64,000 nt of DNA from CAZNOG01 sp964574635 (GTDB lineage: Bacteria > Bacteroidota > Bacteroidia > Flavobacteriales_D > Cryomorphaceae): assembly GCA_964574635.1 (NCBI GenBank), contig CAZNOG010000005.1:109289-173288 (forward strand). Direction: 5' to 3'. The notes under the pieces were generated by a model, which saw nothing but the letters and a program-made list of their open reading frames with translations, made no database searches and was not told where the DNA came from. Shown in pieces: positions 18,572-27,474 of the stretch (the first letter of the stretch is position 1; each line of letters starts with the position of its first letter). The position numbers and the translations under genes are program-made.

Positions 18572-20359
18572 ATGTCCGCCAATATCGAAGCGAGCGCACA
18601 CGCGCACGCACACCATCACAAAAAGGAGAGCTTCATCACGAAGTACATTTTCTCCCAAGATCACAAGATGATCAGCAAGCAATTCCTGATCTCGGCCATC
18701 TTCATGGCTATTATCGGGATGATGATGTCGGTGTTCTTCCGGCTTCAGCTTGCGTGGCCCGGGGAAAGTTTCGAGATTCTCAACTTCTTCCTCGGCGATA
18801 AATGGGCGCCCGATGGCGTGCTCGACAGGAATATGTACCTCTCACTGGTGACCATCCACGGTACCATCATGGTATTCTTCGTGTTGACCGGTGGGTTGAG
18901 CGGCACTTTCAGCAACCTGCTGATCCCGTTGCAAATCGGAGCGCGAGACATGGCCTCCGGATTGCTCAACATGATTTCTTCCTGGTTGTTCGTCATCGCC
19001 TGCCTCGTGCTGCTGTCTTCCCTCTTCGTGGAAGGCGGAGCGGCCGGATCGGGCTGGACGATCTACCCGCCCCTGAGCGCACTGCCCCAAGCCATGCCGG
19101 GTTCGGGCATGGGAATGAGCCTTTGGTTGATCTCCGTCGTGATCTTCATCGCATCGTCGCTGTTGGGTAGTTTGAACTACATCGTCACCATCCTCAACCT
19201 GCGCACCAAAGGCATGAAGATGACTCGATTGCCCCTGACCATTTGGGCCTTCTTGATCACGGCCATCGTGGGTGTACTCGCGTTCCCCGTACTGCTCTCG
19301 GCCGCTCTGTTGCTCGCCATGGACAGAACCATGGGCACGAGCTTCTACCTCAGCGAAATTTTCATCGGCGGCGAGGCCTTGGATCCCGTAGGCGGAAGCC
19401 CCCTGCTCTACCAGCACTTGTTCTGGTTTTTGGGCCACCCCGAGGTGTACATCGTAATCCTGCCCGCTTTCGGTATTTCATCGGAAATCATTTCCACCAA
19501 CGCGCGGAAACCCATCTTCGGATACCGGGCAATGATCGGATCCCTGATGGCCATCGCCTTCCTGTCCTTCATCGTGTGGGCTCACCACATGTTCATCTCG
19601 GGCATGAACCCCTTCCTCGGATCCGTGTTCGTGTTCACCACGCTGCTCATCGCCATCCCATCGGCGGTAAAAGCGTTCAACTACACCACCACGCTCTGGA
19701 AAGGAAACTTGAGGCTCACTCCGGCCATGTTGTTTTCCATCGGTATGGTATCCACCTTCGTTTCAGGTGGATTGACCGGTATCATCGTCGCCGACTCCAC
19801 TCTCGACATCAACGTGCACGACACGTATTTCGTCGTGGCTCACTTCCATACGGTAATGGGTCTGTCGGCGATATTGGCCATGCTGGCCGGGGTTTACCAT
19901 TGGTTCCCCAAGATGTTCGGAAGGATGATGAACACCAAGATGGGGTACGCCCATTTCTGGTTCACCATCATCGCGGGTTACGGGGTCTTTTTGCCCATGC
20001 ACTTCGTCGGCATCGCCGGGGCGCCACGGCGGTATTACCAGTACACCGACTACCCGATGTTCGACGCTATCATGGACCTGAACATTATGATTACGGTGTT
20101 CGCAATCTTCGGAGCCGTGGGACAGGGAATCTTCCTGTTCAACTTCTTCTATTCCATCTTCCGCGGCCAACGCGCCGTACAAAACCCGTGGAAGGCCAAC
20201 ACCCTCGAGTGGACCACCCCGGTGGAAGCCACCCACGGCAACTGGCCCGGACCGCTGCCCGTGGTCTACCGCTGGCCGTACGATTATAGCAAACCCGGAA
20301 AAGAACTAGACTACGTACCTCAAAACGTACCCTTGGAAGAGGGCGAAGAGGAACACTGA
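18572..20359 (+). CDS. ctaD: Cytochrome c oxidase subunit I
   Basis: 595 residues with about 12 helices. The CuB/Tyr signature GHPEVYIVILPAFGI and the haem-copper segments VWAHHMF and HDTYFVVAHFHTVM are present, identifying the catalytic subunit that reduces oxygen to water. The N-terminus is unusually His-rich (ASAHAHAHHHKKE), which could bind metal. It is the last gene of the operon; a strong rho-independent terminator follows 81 bases after the stop. Confidence 0.96.
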   Translation: MSANIEASAHAHAHHHKKESFITKYIFSQDHKMISKQFLISAIFMAIIGMMMSVFFRLQLAWPGESFEILNFFLGDKWAPDGVLDRNMYLSLVTIHGTIMVFFVLTGGLSGTFSNLLIPLQIGARDMASGLLNMISSWLFVIACLVLLSSLFVEGGAAGSGWTIYPPLSALPQAMPGSGMGMSLWLISVVIFIASSLLGSLNYIVTILNLRTKGMKMTRLPLTIWAFLITAIVGVLAFPVLLSAALLLAMDRTMGTSFYLSEIFIGGEALDPVGGSPLLYQHLFWFLGHPEVYIVILPAFGISSEIISTNARKPIFGYRAMIGSLMAIAFLSFIVWAHHMFISGMNPFLGSVFVFTTLLIAIPSAVKAFNYTTTLWKGNLRLTPAMLFSIGMVSTFVSGGLTGIIVADSTLDINVHDTYFVVAHFHTVMGLSAILAMLAGVYHWFPKMFGRMMNTKMGYAHFWFTIIAGYGVFLPMHFVGIAGAPRRYYQYTDYPMFDAIMDLNIMITVFAIFGAVGQGIFLFNFFYSIFRGQRAVQNPWKANTLEWTTPVEATHGNWPGPLPVVYRWPYDYSKPGKELDYVPQNVPLEEGEEEH

Positions 20360-20424
20360 CCGTAGGTAACGCTTGCCCACATACGCGGGCCGCGATGGAC
20401 GGCGGGGATCGTCCCCCGTCACTT

Positions 20425-20440
20425 ACACCCACAAAAAACC
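20425..20440 (+). repeat. Intergenic motif copy a (ACACCCACAAAAAACC)
   Basis: One of five copies of a motif with core CACCCACAAAAA(A)CC seen only between genes in this window. This copy sits directly before the ctaD terminator stem. Confidence 0.5.
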
Positions 20441-20478
20441 AAATACGGATGCCTTTCACGGGTGTCCGTATTTTTTTT
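20441..20478 (+). terminator. Rho-independent terminator after ctaD
   Basis: A perfect 9-bp stem, AAATACGGA (20441-20449) and TCCGTATTT (20465-20473), with a 15-base loop, runs into eight T residues (20471-20478). It ends the act-cta operon. Confidence 0.85.
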
Positions 20479-20527
20479 GGACGAACACGCGCCGATACGG
20501 GTGGAGCGGGCAGGGGTTTATGAGGGT

Positions 20528-20563
20528 TTTTGGGGGTATTCCTCGCGATCAATATTATCTTTG
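20528..20563 (+). promoter_or_regulatory. Promoter of ruvB, giving a nearly leaderless transcript
   Basis: TTTTG ends at 20532 and, after 23 bases, TATCTTTG spans 20556-20563, matching the Bacteroidota -33/-7 pattern. The ruvB ATG begins at 20568, only four bases after the -7 element, where transcription itself would be expected to start. Confidence 0.5.
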
Positions 20564-20567
20564 GGGT

Positions 20568-21590
20568 ATGCAAACCGAATTCAATCCCAGAAATCCCGAC
20601 ACCTATTCGGACGTGGAATTGGATCGCGTGCTTCGGCCGCGGTCGTTTTCCGACTTCAGCGGTCAGGAAAAGGTCTTGGCCAACCTCGAAGTGTTCGTTA
20701 CGGCGGCCAAGGGGCGGGGTGAATCGTTGGACCACGTGTTGCTGCACGGCCCTCCCGGATTGGGCAAAACCACGTTGGCCAACATTATCGCGCACGAATT
20801 GGGGGTGAATTTGAGGCTGACCTCCGGGCCGGTGCTCGATAAGCCGGGCGATTTGGCCGGTTTGCTGACGAACTTGGAGCCGAACGACGTGCTGTTCATC
20901 GACGAAATCCATCGCCTCTCACCCATCGTGGAGGAATACCTGTATTCGGCCATGGAAGATTTCCGCATCGATTTGGTCATCGATACCGGTCCCAACGCCC
21001 GCACGGTGGAAATCAGCCTGAATCCCTTTACGCTCATCGGGGCCACCACCCGATCGGGATTGCTGACGGCGCCCTTGCGCGCCCGCTTCGGCATCAACGC
21101 GAGGCTTAGCTACTACACCGCCGATATCCTCTCGGGCATCGTAAAACGCAGCGCCGGATTGCTGGACATCCCCATCGACGGAAACGCCGCCAAAGAAATC
21201 GCGGGACGGGCCCGAGGCACACCCCGAATCGCAAATGCCCTCTTGCGCCGGGTGAGGGATTTCGCGCAGGTGAAAGGAAGCGGTGTCATCGATCTGGAAA
21301 TTTCGAAAACCGCGCTGGAAGCTCTTGATGTGGATATTCACGGTCTGGATGAAATGGACAACAAGATACTCACCACCATCATCGATAAGTTCAGGGGTGG
21401 ACCGGTGGGGCTGACGACCATCGCCACCGCTGTGGGAGAAGATGCGGGAACCATCGAAGAGGTGTACGAGCCCTTTCTGATCCAAGAGGGATTTCTGATG
21501 CGTACTCCTCGGGGACGCAAAGCCACGGAGGCGGCTTTCAAGCACCTCGGCAGATACATGACCGGCTCAAACGACGGGTCTTTGTTCTAA
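20568..21590 (+). CDS. ruvB: Holliday junction branch migration helicase RuvB
   Basis: 340 residues of an AAA+ ATPase that drives branch migration with RuvA. The N-terminus (VELDRVLRPRSFSDFSGQEKV) is classic. Walker A is LLHGPPGLGKTTLA, Walker B is VLFIDEIHRL, sensor I is GATTRSGLLTAPLRARFG, and the C-terminal winged helix has IQEGFLMRTPRGR. The ATG at 20568 fits the family; the 65 residues upstream in the open frame cover the terminator and promoter and are not coding. Transcription is independent of the respiratory operon. Confidence 0.96.
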   Translation: MQTEFNPRNPDTYSDVELDRVLRPRSFSDFSGQEKVLANLEVFVTAAKGRGESLDHVLLHGPPGLGKTTLANIIAHELGVNLRLTSGPVLDKPGDLAGLLTNLEPNDVLFIDEIHRLSPIVEEYLYSAMEDFRIDLVIDTGPNARTVEISLNPFTLIGATTRSGLLTAPLRARFGINARLSYYTADILSGIVKRSAGLLDIPIDGNAAKEIAGRARGTPRIANALLRRVRDFAQVKGSGVIDLEISKTALEALDVDIHGLDEMDNKILTTIIDKFRGGPVGLTTIATAVGEDAGTIEEVYEPFLIQEGFLMRTPRGRKATEAAFKHLGRYMTGSNDGSLF

Positions 21591-21631
21591 AGTACCCTTT
21601 CGTCGGAAAACCAACCTTCATGAAATAAAAA

Positions 21632-21652
21632 AGCGCCTCACAAGGAAGCGCT
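21632..21652 (-). terminator. Rho-independent terminator that includes the stop codon of the 66-residue gene
   Basis: Read on the minus strand, AGCGCTTC pairs with GAGGCGCT (one G-U pair) around a five-base loop and is followed by six T residues (complement of A at 21627-21632). The TGA of the 21638 gene (21638-21640) lies at the loop/stem edge, so the hairpin begins inside the coding region. Confidence 0.7.
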
Positions 21653-21838
21653 GAATGTCGTGTCAAACACGTCTGCTATGACGTCGTGATAAATGGATCC
21701 AAAGGTGGCCATACACCAAGCCTTGAATGGCACCCTCTCTTCGGGTTTGATCCATCGTAGTGATTTCCTCAATTCCTTTTTGAACAACTCGCGGTCGAAA
21801 CTGACCTTCTGTAGGACATGCTTACTGAGTTCTACCAT
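21638..21838 (-). CDS. Small conserved-looking hypothetical protein, 66 residues
   Basis: MVELSKHVLQKVSFDRELFK begins a compact basic-to-acidic helical protein without a signal peptide, so it is probably cytoplasmic. The middle, SLRWIKPEERVPFKAWCMATFG, resembles small uncharacterised Bacteroidota proteins I have seen described only as hypothetical. I chose the ATG at 21838; the open frame extends 21 residues further upstream to another possible start. Its own rho-independent terminator overlaps the 3' end, which supports it as a real transcript. Function unknown. Confidence 0.6.
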   Translation of the reverse strand: MVELSKHVLQKVSFDRELFKKELRKSLRWIKPEERVPFKAWCMATFGSIYHDVIADVFDTTFSASL

Positions 21839-22076
21839 GATTAAGGTTTTTTGGATGGTTTCACGTGATGAAGTTAACCATAAAACGCCGGAATTCCGCA
21901 AATCGTTTGCAGAAGTTTTCCCTTAACAAGTATTGCGAAAATTCGGAGCGTCGCCTTCCTGATGTCAAACCAAAATCCCGGTTTTCCCGGGTTGCAAACC
22001 CTTCCCGGCCGCGTGGTCGAATGAACGCGGATCCCGTGATTCAGTAAGGTTCGGATTGGCCATCCTCCCGCTTGTC

Positions 22077-22742
22077 TCAGCGGAAATAATACGACAAGAA
22101 CACGCCCAGCACGGTGTTGAATTGGTGGCCTTGGATGCGCAGGGGCAAGTGGTCGCCTCGACTTCGAATCGGCACCAGGGATTGATCGAAGCGCAGCTCC
22201 GCCATCCAATTGTCGTTGAAATGGTAACGCGCCCCCAACACCAGGGAAAGGTCGAGGGTATTGAACTCGGGGTGATTCTCGATCTCCCCGAAAAAATCGC
22301 TTTCCTTGGAGGCGATCAGTGCACCGGCCGCCAGCCCCGCATTCCCCCCGAAGCGTTCGTTCAATCGGTATTCAAGCACAACGGGAACCTGCACGTACCA
22401 CAGGTCCATTTTGTACTGATCTTCACCGTAGTTGTCGGGATCCGTCCGTTTCTTGCTCCCTTTCTGCGCGAGATTCAACTCCATTTCCAGATTGAGGGAT
22501 TCCCCCACGGGTGTAGAAACGCCGATTCCTGCACCCACGTTGAATTTATCGAAACCCGACAACCCGTCGCCGCCCACTTGGCTGCCGAACCCACCCAGGT
22601 GAGCCTTGGCGGAAAAGCGCCGAGGTCCGCTCTGGGCGTCGGCCCCAAGCGAAGCGAAAACCAAAACCACCACCAAGCTCCTAAGGAGCCAAGTGCAATT
22701 CTTCGACTTGTACGATCTCTTTATTGCTATTGCGGTAGACAT
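22077..22742 (-). CDS. Small outer-membrane beta-barrel protein (PorT-like)
   Basis: About 221 residues. A long basic n-region is followed by a hydrophobic core (LLRSLVVVLVFASLGADAQ) and then alternating strands: AKAHLGGFGSQVGG, NVGAGIGVSTPVGESLNLEMEL, VQVPVVLEYRLNERFGGNAGLAAGALI, LSLVLGARYHFNDNWMAEL, ending in VLGVFLSYYFR. The terminal aromatic is typical of barrels inserted by BamA. The ATG at 22742 gives a 62-base overlap with the upstream Omp28-like gene; no shorter start keeps the basic n-region, so the overlap is probably real. It is the last gene of the leftward thioredoxin-fold cluster. Confidence 0.75.
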   Translation of the reverse strand: MSTAIAIKRSYKSKNCTWLLRSLVVVLVFASLGADAQSGPRRFSAKAHLGGFGSQVGGDGLSGFDKFNVGAGIGVSTPVGESLNLEMELNLAQKGSKKRTDPDNYGEDQYKMDLWYVQVPVVLEYRLNERFGGNAGLAAGALIASKESDFFGEIENHPEFNTLDLSLVLGARYHFNDNWMAELRFDQSLVPIRSRGDHLPLRIQGHQFNTVLGVFLSYYFR

Positions 22743-23610
22743 AGACAAAGATTTCGGAGTTCTCAATCACCCATTCGGGCTGCAGTTCAATGGTGAAATT
22801 CATGAGAAAGGCCAATTCATCGCCCGGGAGGTCCCCGGCGGTATACGCCGGCCTTCCCCAAGTACCGTCGCTGTTGCCGCGGAATACGTGGTTGTGCGTG
22901 TATTCTTCGATCGTTTGATTGCCGGGAGCCTTTTGTCCTTCCACGATACCGTCCTCCACGAGACCCATATTGATGAAGTATGATTCATTGGAATCCACCT
23001 TCAGAGGTTTGACCACCACATCGGCGGATAACACGTTCAAAGCCGTGTCAATATCCACGCGTTGAAAACCCAAATACACTTCCGGCACGCTGTCGGCCAT
23101 CAACACGCTGAGCCTATCGGGCCAATTCTGGTACGAAATGGTTCCACTGTTTTCCGTTCCCAAGCGGTTGATGACCCCGTCGGGAAGACCTTCGGGGGCA
23201 AAATATTCGTACAAATTTTCACCGTCGGTTGTACGGAAGTCGGTATGGAACGGGAGCGCCGGATTGGACTGCGTCGGCGCGGCGTAGAATTGAGAGCAGT
23301 GGATGGCCACCACACTCAATCGACCGTCGTACAAGGTGTCCATTTGATCGGCCACCGCCGTGGCGGTAGGACAGTTGATGCAGAGGAAGCCCGTGAACTC
23401 TTCGAGCAAATGCCGCCTCAGGTAATTCTCCGGCACCCCGTCGAAATAAACCAGGCCCGGAGGAGGCGGTGGCACATAGTCGGGGTCACAAAGCCGCTTG
23501 TCTTGGTAAATGCAATCGGTTTCCTTTTGACAGGCTTGAAAAGCGAAGCCGAATGCCAACAACAGCACCAATACCGCCCCGAAGCCCCGACCACCATTTG
23601 AAAAACTCAT
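22681..23610 (-). CDS. Omp28-like outer-membrane lipoprotein with thioredoxin-type CxxC
   Basis: 309 residues. The signal ends at a lipobox (FAFQAC, Cys27). The mature part contains LEEFTGFLCINCPTAT, the Omp28-family version of a thioredoxin active site (CINC), followed by VVAIHCSQFYAAP. PPPPPG near residue 50 is a linker. Omp28 proteins are surface lipoproteins of unclear function; the conserved CxxC suggests redox or metal binding. The gene lies nine bases after the DUF6029 gene and overlaps the barrel gene downstream, indicating one transcript. Confidence 0.82.
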   Translation of the reverse strand: MSFSNGGRGFGAVLVLLLAFGFAFQACQKETDCIYQDKRLCDPDYVPPPPPGLVYFDGVPENYLRRHLLEEFTGFLCINCPTATAVADQMDTLYDGRLSVVAIHCSQFYAAPTQSNPALPFHTDFRTTDGENLYEYFAPEGLPDGVINRLGTENSGTISYQNWPDRLSVLMADSVPEVYLGFQRVDIDTALNVLSADVVVKPLKVDSNESYFINMGLVEDGIVEGQKAPGNQTIEEYTHNHVFRGNSDGTWGRPAYTAGDLPGDELAFLMNFTIELQPEWVIENSEIFVYVYRNSNKEIVQVEELHLAP

Positions 23611-23619
23611 TTCGAAGGT

Positions 23620-25332
23620 TTAAAAACTGGTTGATAAAGATACGGTAAGTCCGTTGGATGCCGGAACGACCCGGCAAACACCACCCACACAAAACACCCC
23701 CGCACGTTGTCGGCCGTAGCTTACGGAAACCCGGGAGGGCCCTTTGATGTAGCCCACGCTGCCTACCGGAAAATGGAGGTCGTCTCCTTCGGCATTTCCG
23801 TAGTTGTATTGATCCACCACCGAGAAAAACCAATGCGGCGACACGGTGTATTCGGCTACGAGCGCCACCCAGTCTTGGAGGTGTTGATCCGTAAAAAGCC
23901 CTTGGGCTTCCACGCGCAACGCATGGCGTCGGTTGAAGCGGATGTTTCCTTCGGCCACCACCAAATCGGCGTAGACCTTTCCGGAAACGCCGCGATTGGC
24001 GTAGTCGTAGGCGCCGGCCATCACGTCATTGTCATAGACCGTGTTCATGTAAAACAGTGTACCCGTGAATTTCGACGAAAACTTCTTGGTCAGCTTGATG
24101 TTGAAGTCGCTGTAGTAGAGCTCGTCGCCGGGGTCGAACAGCCCGATTTCCGCCCCGGTTCTCGAGGTGCCCAAGTCGTCGAGCACCGTAATTTTCGGTT
24201 TGTGCATTCGGGCCACGCTCAGGTCTATCTTCATCCCGTATTTCCCTCCGAGGGCGGTGTTTCGGGGAATACTGAAAAATAAATCCCCGCGAAACGCCAC
24301 TTCTGCGTTGGGCTGTGTGGCGTACGGGTAGAATTGAGCGAGGAGGTACGTTTGGAGCACGCTCGTCGGCGGCAGGTAATTTATCCACTGGTCGTAAGTC
24401 CCCGCATTGCGGTCGCTTTGAAACGCCATGTTGGCCAATGACGACGCCGTGAGCGCCACGCCGAACCCTTTGGTGGAATACGACGCGTTGATGTTCAACC
24501 CACGTCCCGGCATGAACAATCCCACCGCCGGGTTGTCGGCGGGCGGGATGGGCACGATGGCCGAGTTGAGGGCCGACGGGTTTTCCCCGATATGGGCGTA
24601 TTCGCCCGAGAGCTGGAAACCACCCAGGAAATACTGCAACCTCGCGGCCCACGCATCCACGTTTTCGGGAAAATCGTAGGTGGCGCTGGTATTCTCTTGG
24701 TATTTGCTCACAAAGCTACCGCCGATCGTCAATCGACCGGGCAAGAAGTAAGCGGAGTCCATCAGCGCGGCCAGGTCGAGTTCCAAGTCGCCACCGCGCA
24801 CCAATCCGTCGCCGTTTACGGTCCGGTCGTTGAAGCGCAAGCGCTGTTTTCCGGCCAAGCCGATCACCCTCACGCCGCGTATGGGACGTGAAATCACCCG
24901 CACACCGTCGAGGGCGTAGTCGACTCCCAAGCCCCGGTCTTCCCAAGTGCGCAGGACCATTCCCGATCCGAATTGCTCGTAAAAATTTCCGACGGTGACG
25001 TCGAAGAGATCGTCGGAGTACCGCGCGAAGCGGTAGCCGATGCCGGCACCTTCCCATTTCGCTCCGGCGGGATACCCTACCGGGCCGGGCATATACGCTT
25101 CGTACCTTACGCCGGCGGAGAATTTATTCCGGCGGAAAATGATGTTTCCAAAACCCCACAACGCCGTTTTTTCGTCGGGCACAACGGCACCGATGGTCGA
25201 ATCGGTGCGGTAGTACTGACCCGAAAATTCAACGTTTCCGGAAATGGTTCCGAGGTCTTGCAATCCTCCATCTTGTGCCCTGCCCGCGAAGGAGGCGGCC
25301 ACAATGCAAACGACAAATAGCGGTTTCTTCAA
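23620..25332 (-). CDS. DUF6029 family outer-membrane protein, TTG start
   Basis: 570 residues. A signal peptide (MKKPLFVVCIVAASFAGRAQ) precedes a long run of beta-strands with many aromatic girdle residues, ending in SNGLTVSLSTSF. YRFARYSDDLFDVTVGNFYEQFGSGMVLR is characteristic of DUF6029, a Bacteroidota family often encoded with a TlpA-like protein and an Omp28 lipoprotein. There is no ATG in frame near the signal peptide; the start codon is TTG at 25332. The gene lies 45 bases after the TlpA-like gene and nine before the Omp28-like gene. Its job is not known; a large barrel is the best structural guess. Confidence 0.82.
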   Translation of the reverse strand: MKKPLFVVCIVAASFAGRAQDGGLQDLGTISGNVEFSGQYYRTDSTIGAVVPDEKTALWGFGNIIFRRNKFSAGVRYEAYMPGPVGYPAGAKWEGAGIGYRFARYSDDLFDVTVGNFYEQFGSGMVLRTWEDRGLGVDYALDGVRVISRPIRGVRVIGLAGKQRLRFNDRTVNGDGLVRGGDLELDLAALMDSAYFLPGRLTIGGSFVSKYQENTSATYDFPENVDAWAARLQYFLGGFQLSGEYAHIGENPSALNSAIVPIPPADNPAVGLFMPGRGLNINASYSTKGFGVALTASSLANMAFQSDRNAGTYDQWINYLPPTSVLQTYLLAQFYPYATQPNAEVAFRGDLFFSIPRNTALGGKYGMKIDLSVARMHKPKITVLDDLGTSRTGAEIGLFDPGDELYYSDFNIKLTKKFSSKFTGTLFYMNTVYDNDVMAGAYDYANRGVSGKVYADLVVAEGNIRFNRRHALRVEAQGLFTDQHLQDWVALVAEYTVSPHWFFSVVDQYNYGNAEGDDLHFPVGSVGYIKGPSRVSVSYGRQRAGVFCVGGVCRVVPASNGLTVSLSTSF

Positions 25333-25377
25333 TCTTCAGGGTGTTTTCCCATTAAGGGTCGTGTATGCGAAATTGAA

Positions 25378-25914
25378 TCAACGGTCTTCGACCAATTCCA
25401 AAATCCGGTCGTAGAGTTCGTACTCGTCGCCGGGACTGTAATTGTTGTGCTGGTACACGATTTTGCCCGAGCCATCCACCAAAAAGGTGTGGGGCACGTT
25501 GTTCACGCCCATGGCTCTTTTGAAATCCTGATTCACGTCGATGTACACTTCGTAATCCCAGGAGGAACCGTTGATGTAGGGCAGAACCCGACTCTGACTG
25601 CGGGAGTCGTCCACGGATATCGCGATGAGTTTCACACCCGTTTCCTCCTGCCAATCGTCGTACAGCTCGGCGATGTTGCCCAACTCCCGCTTGCACGGTG
25701 CACACCACGTCGCCCAGAAATTGATGATCATGGGCTTGCCCCCGTTGTCGAAATGAGCGGTGTTGACGTCCTGTCCTTTCAGCGATCTCACGATGGCCGA
25801 TGGCACACCCTCGTGGCCGGCTTGGGCGTGAACTTCGGCCGCGGCGAGCGATGCACCGAAAAGCACCAGTACCGCCACGCGGCTACGGATGCCAAAGAAT
25901 TTGATTGATTTCAT
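25378..25914 (-). CDS. TlpA-like thiol-disulfide oxidoreductase, exported
   Basis: 178 residues: a signal peptide (about residues 1-30, ending VHAQA) and a thioredoxin fold with the active site FWATWCAPCKREL, followed by VKLIAISVDDSRS and the cis-proline segment NVPHTFLVDG. These proteins reduce or shuffle disulfides in the periplasm. I chose the ATG at 25914 (MKSIKFFGIRSR); an ATG five codons upstream is possible. Copy b of the intergenic motif lies just upstream. It heads the leftward group tlpA-DUF6029-Omp28-barrel and follows two T9SS-targeted proteins with similar active sites. Confidence 0.88.
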   Translation of the reverse strand: MKSIKFFGIRSRVAVLVLFGASLAAAEVHAQAGHEGVPSAIVRSLKGQDVNTAHFDNGGKPMIINFWATWCAPCKRELGNIAELYDDWQEETGVKLIAISVDDSRSQSRVLPYINGSSWDYEVYIDVNQDFKRAMGVNNVPHTFLVDGSGKIVYQHNNYSPGDEYELYDRILELVEDR

Positions 25915-25930
25915 AAAAAGGTTTTCCATT

Positions 25931-25946
25931 GGTTTTTTGTGGGTGT
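25931..25946 (-). repeat. Intergenic motif copy b (ACACCCACAAAAAACC on the minus strand)
   Basis: Copy b of the five-copy motif, in the leader of the TlpA-like gene. It shares the longer stretch GAGACACACCCACAAAAA with copy c. Confidence 0.5.
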
Positions 25947-25998
25947 GTCTCTTTCGAGGCAAAAACCGTTCTGCATTCAAAAAGACTACGCCCGCGGA

Positions 25999-27459
25999 TT
26001 ATTGCGCTATGACCACTTTCTCCCCCATTCTGAATTTACCGGATGTACCGGCGATTTCGGCAAAGTAGATGCCCGGCCGGAGGTCTTCGAGATTTACGTG
26101 GTGAACGGTACCTCCGGCGTCAACCGTTCCGAGATGCTCTCGGTACACGATGCGGCCCGCCGCATCGTACACGCGCAAGTCGATCTCTTCGGGGGAATTC
26201 AGCCGGATGTCGAGAGCGAACCGACCGTGAGTGGGGTTGGGGTAGAAATGCACCGCGTGACCTTGGGAAGCGTCTTCCACGCCCACGACGTTGGAAGTCG
26301 GTTTGAAGGAATAAGTTTTCACCGACCAATCGGTTCCCCCTCCGCCTGCGCCGATGACGGTGATCTCGGAATCGTAAATCATGTGGAGCTCTCCACTCAT
26401 TCCGTCCCCTCCTTCATCGTAAATGCTGATTTCGTGGCATCCCAAATCGGTGGTGAAAGTTTCAAACTTCATCACGCCGATGTCGTCTTCGGTATACGGT
26501 CCACCGGAAGCCACCACCTCGCCCGAGCCATTCCTCACTTCCCATGTGGTTTCATGCGGGTTGGAGTCCGGTCTGAACCTTAACGTCACTTGGTTCGTTG
26601 TGGACACACCCGTAAAACTCAGCAACTTATGGATAGAACTCGGGTCTTCGTCCAAGTCGTCGGTTGCGATTTGGATAATGGTATTCTGTGAAATCTGAAT
26701 TGTTCCCAAGTCGATGTCCGCCCAACTGTACGTATTCAACGACCCCGTCCAAGTGTAACTCGAAATGGTTTCTCCCCCCACGTTTATATTGAAGGTGGCT
26801 TCTTCCAAGGTTTCGGTGCCGAGGTTTTGAATTCGGGCCCTCAAATTTATTTGGCCGCAAGACTCGGTTTCACCGCGGTACTCGAGCAAGTGCGGGTTGT
26901 ATTCCCCCGAGGCGCTCAGGCAACTGCCCACGCCGCTGTACAGCTGGGCGGTCGTCGCTTGTCCGAGTTCGTAGATCTGTCGGTTGGGGCAAATACGCAG
27001 GATGTAGGGATAGTACTGCTGTTGGAAAACGCCTGCGAGATTCATGTGGGCGACGGGGTATGGCACTCCCTCCGTCCAATCCCACCCGTATGAACTGCCC
27101 ACACCGCCGTCGAGAGAGGTGGGAGGGGTGGAAGGATCCGTCTCCACGGCGATGACCATGAGCTCGTTGGTCCCGTCGGGACCGTATTGTTCGTAAAGCG
27201 ATGCGAGCTGGCCCGAGTGGTGGTAGTTCCAGCATGGGCCGCACCATTCGGCAAAAAGGTCGAGCACGACGGTCTTTCCCTCGTCGAGCATTTCGAAGAC
27301 GTTCCACTCTTGGCCGTCGTAGTCCGTGATGATGAGATTGTTTTGGAGCAGGCTACCGTCGGCGATTTGCGCGTGCGATCGCTCCGCGGCGGTCATCCAC
27401 AGCACCCCGGTGAATCCCAAGCTCATCATGGTGTACCGGATAAAATTCTTTGTGGTCAT
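25999..27459 (-). CDS. T9SS-secreted thioredoxin-fold protein, copy 1
   Basis: 486 residues. A signal peptide (cleavage near SHAQ, residue 31) is followed by a thioredoxin-like domain with LDLFAEWCGPCWNYHHSG (CGPC, about residues 71-74). Further on are a beta-rich region (GNGSGEVVASGGPYTEDD) and a C-terminal type A T9SS sorting domain from FYPNPTHGRFALDI to GEKVVIAQ. It should be exported by Sec and T9SS to the surface or medium. The neighbouring gene at 27551 encodes a clear paralogue, so the pair arose by tandem duplication. Function is probably thiol-disulfide chemistry outside the cell; the substrate is unknown. Confidence 0.85.
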   Translation of the reverse strand: MTTKNFIRYTMMSLGFTGVLWMTAAERSHAQIADGSLLQNNLIITDYDGQEWNVFEMLDEGKTVVLDLFAEWCGPCWNYHHSGQLASLYEQYGPDGTNELMVIAVETDPSTPPTSLDGGVGSSYGWDWTEGVPYPVAHMNLAGVFQQQYYPYILRICPNRQIYELGQATTAQLYSGVGSCLSASGEYNPHLLEYRGETESCGQINLRARIQNLGTETLEEATFNINVGGETISSYTWTGSLNTYSWADIDLGTIQISQNTIIQIATDDLDEDPSSIHKLLSFTGVSTTNQVTLRFRPDSNPHETTWEVRNGSGEVVASGGPYTEDDIGVMKFETFTTDLGCHEISIYDEGGDGMSGELHMIYDSEITVIGAGGGGTDWSVKTYSFKPTSNVVGVEDASQGHAVHFYPNPTHGRFALDIRLNSPEEIDLRVYDAAGRIVYREHLGTVDAGGTVHHVNLEDLRPGIYFAEIAGTSGKFRMGEKVVIAQ

Positions 27460-27474
27460 TTCAGAGGCATTATG

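Noticed and set aside
20373..20567. Upstream extension of ruvB
   Set aside because: It would translate the ctaD terminator and the ruvB promoter; homologues start at 20568.
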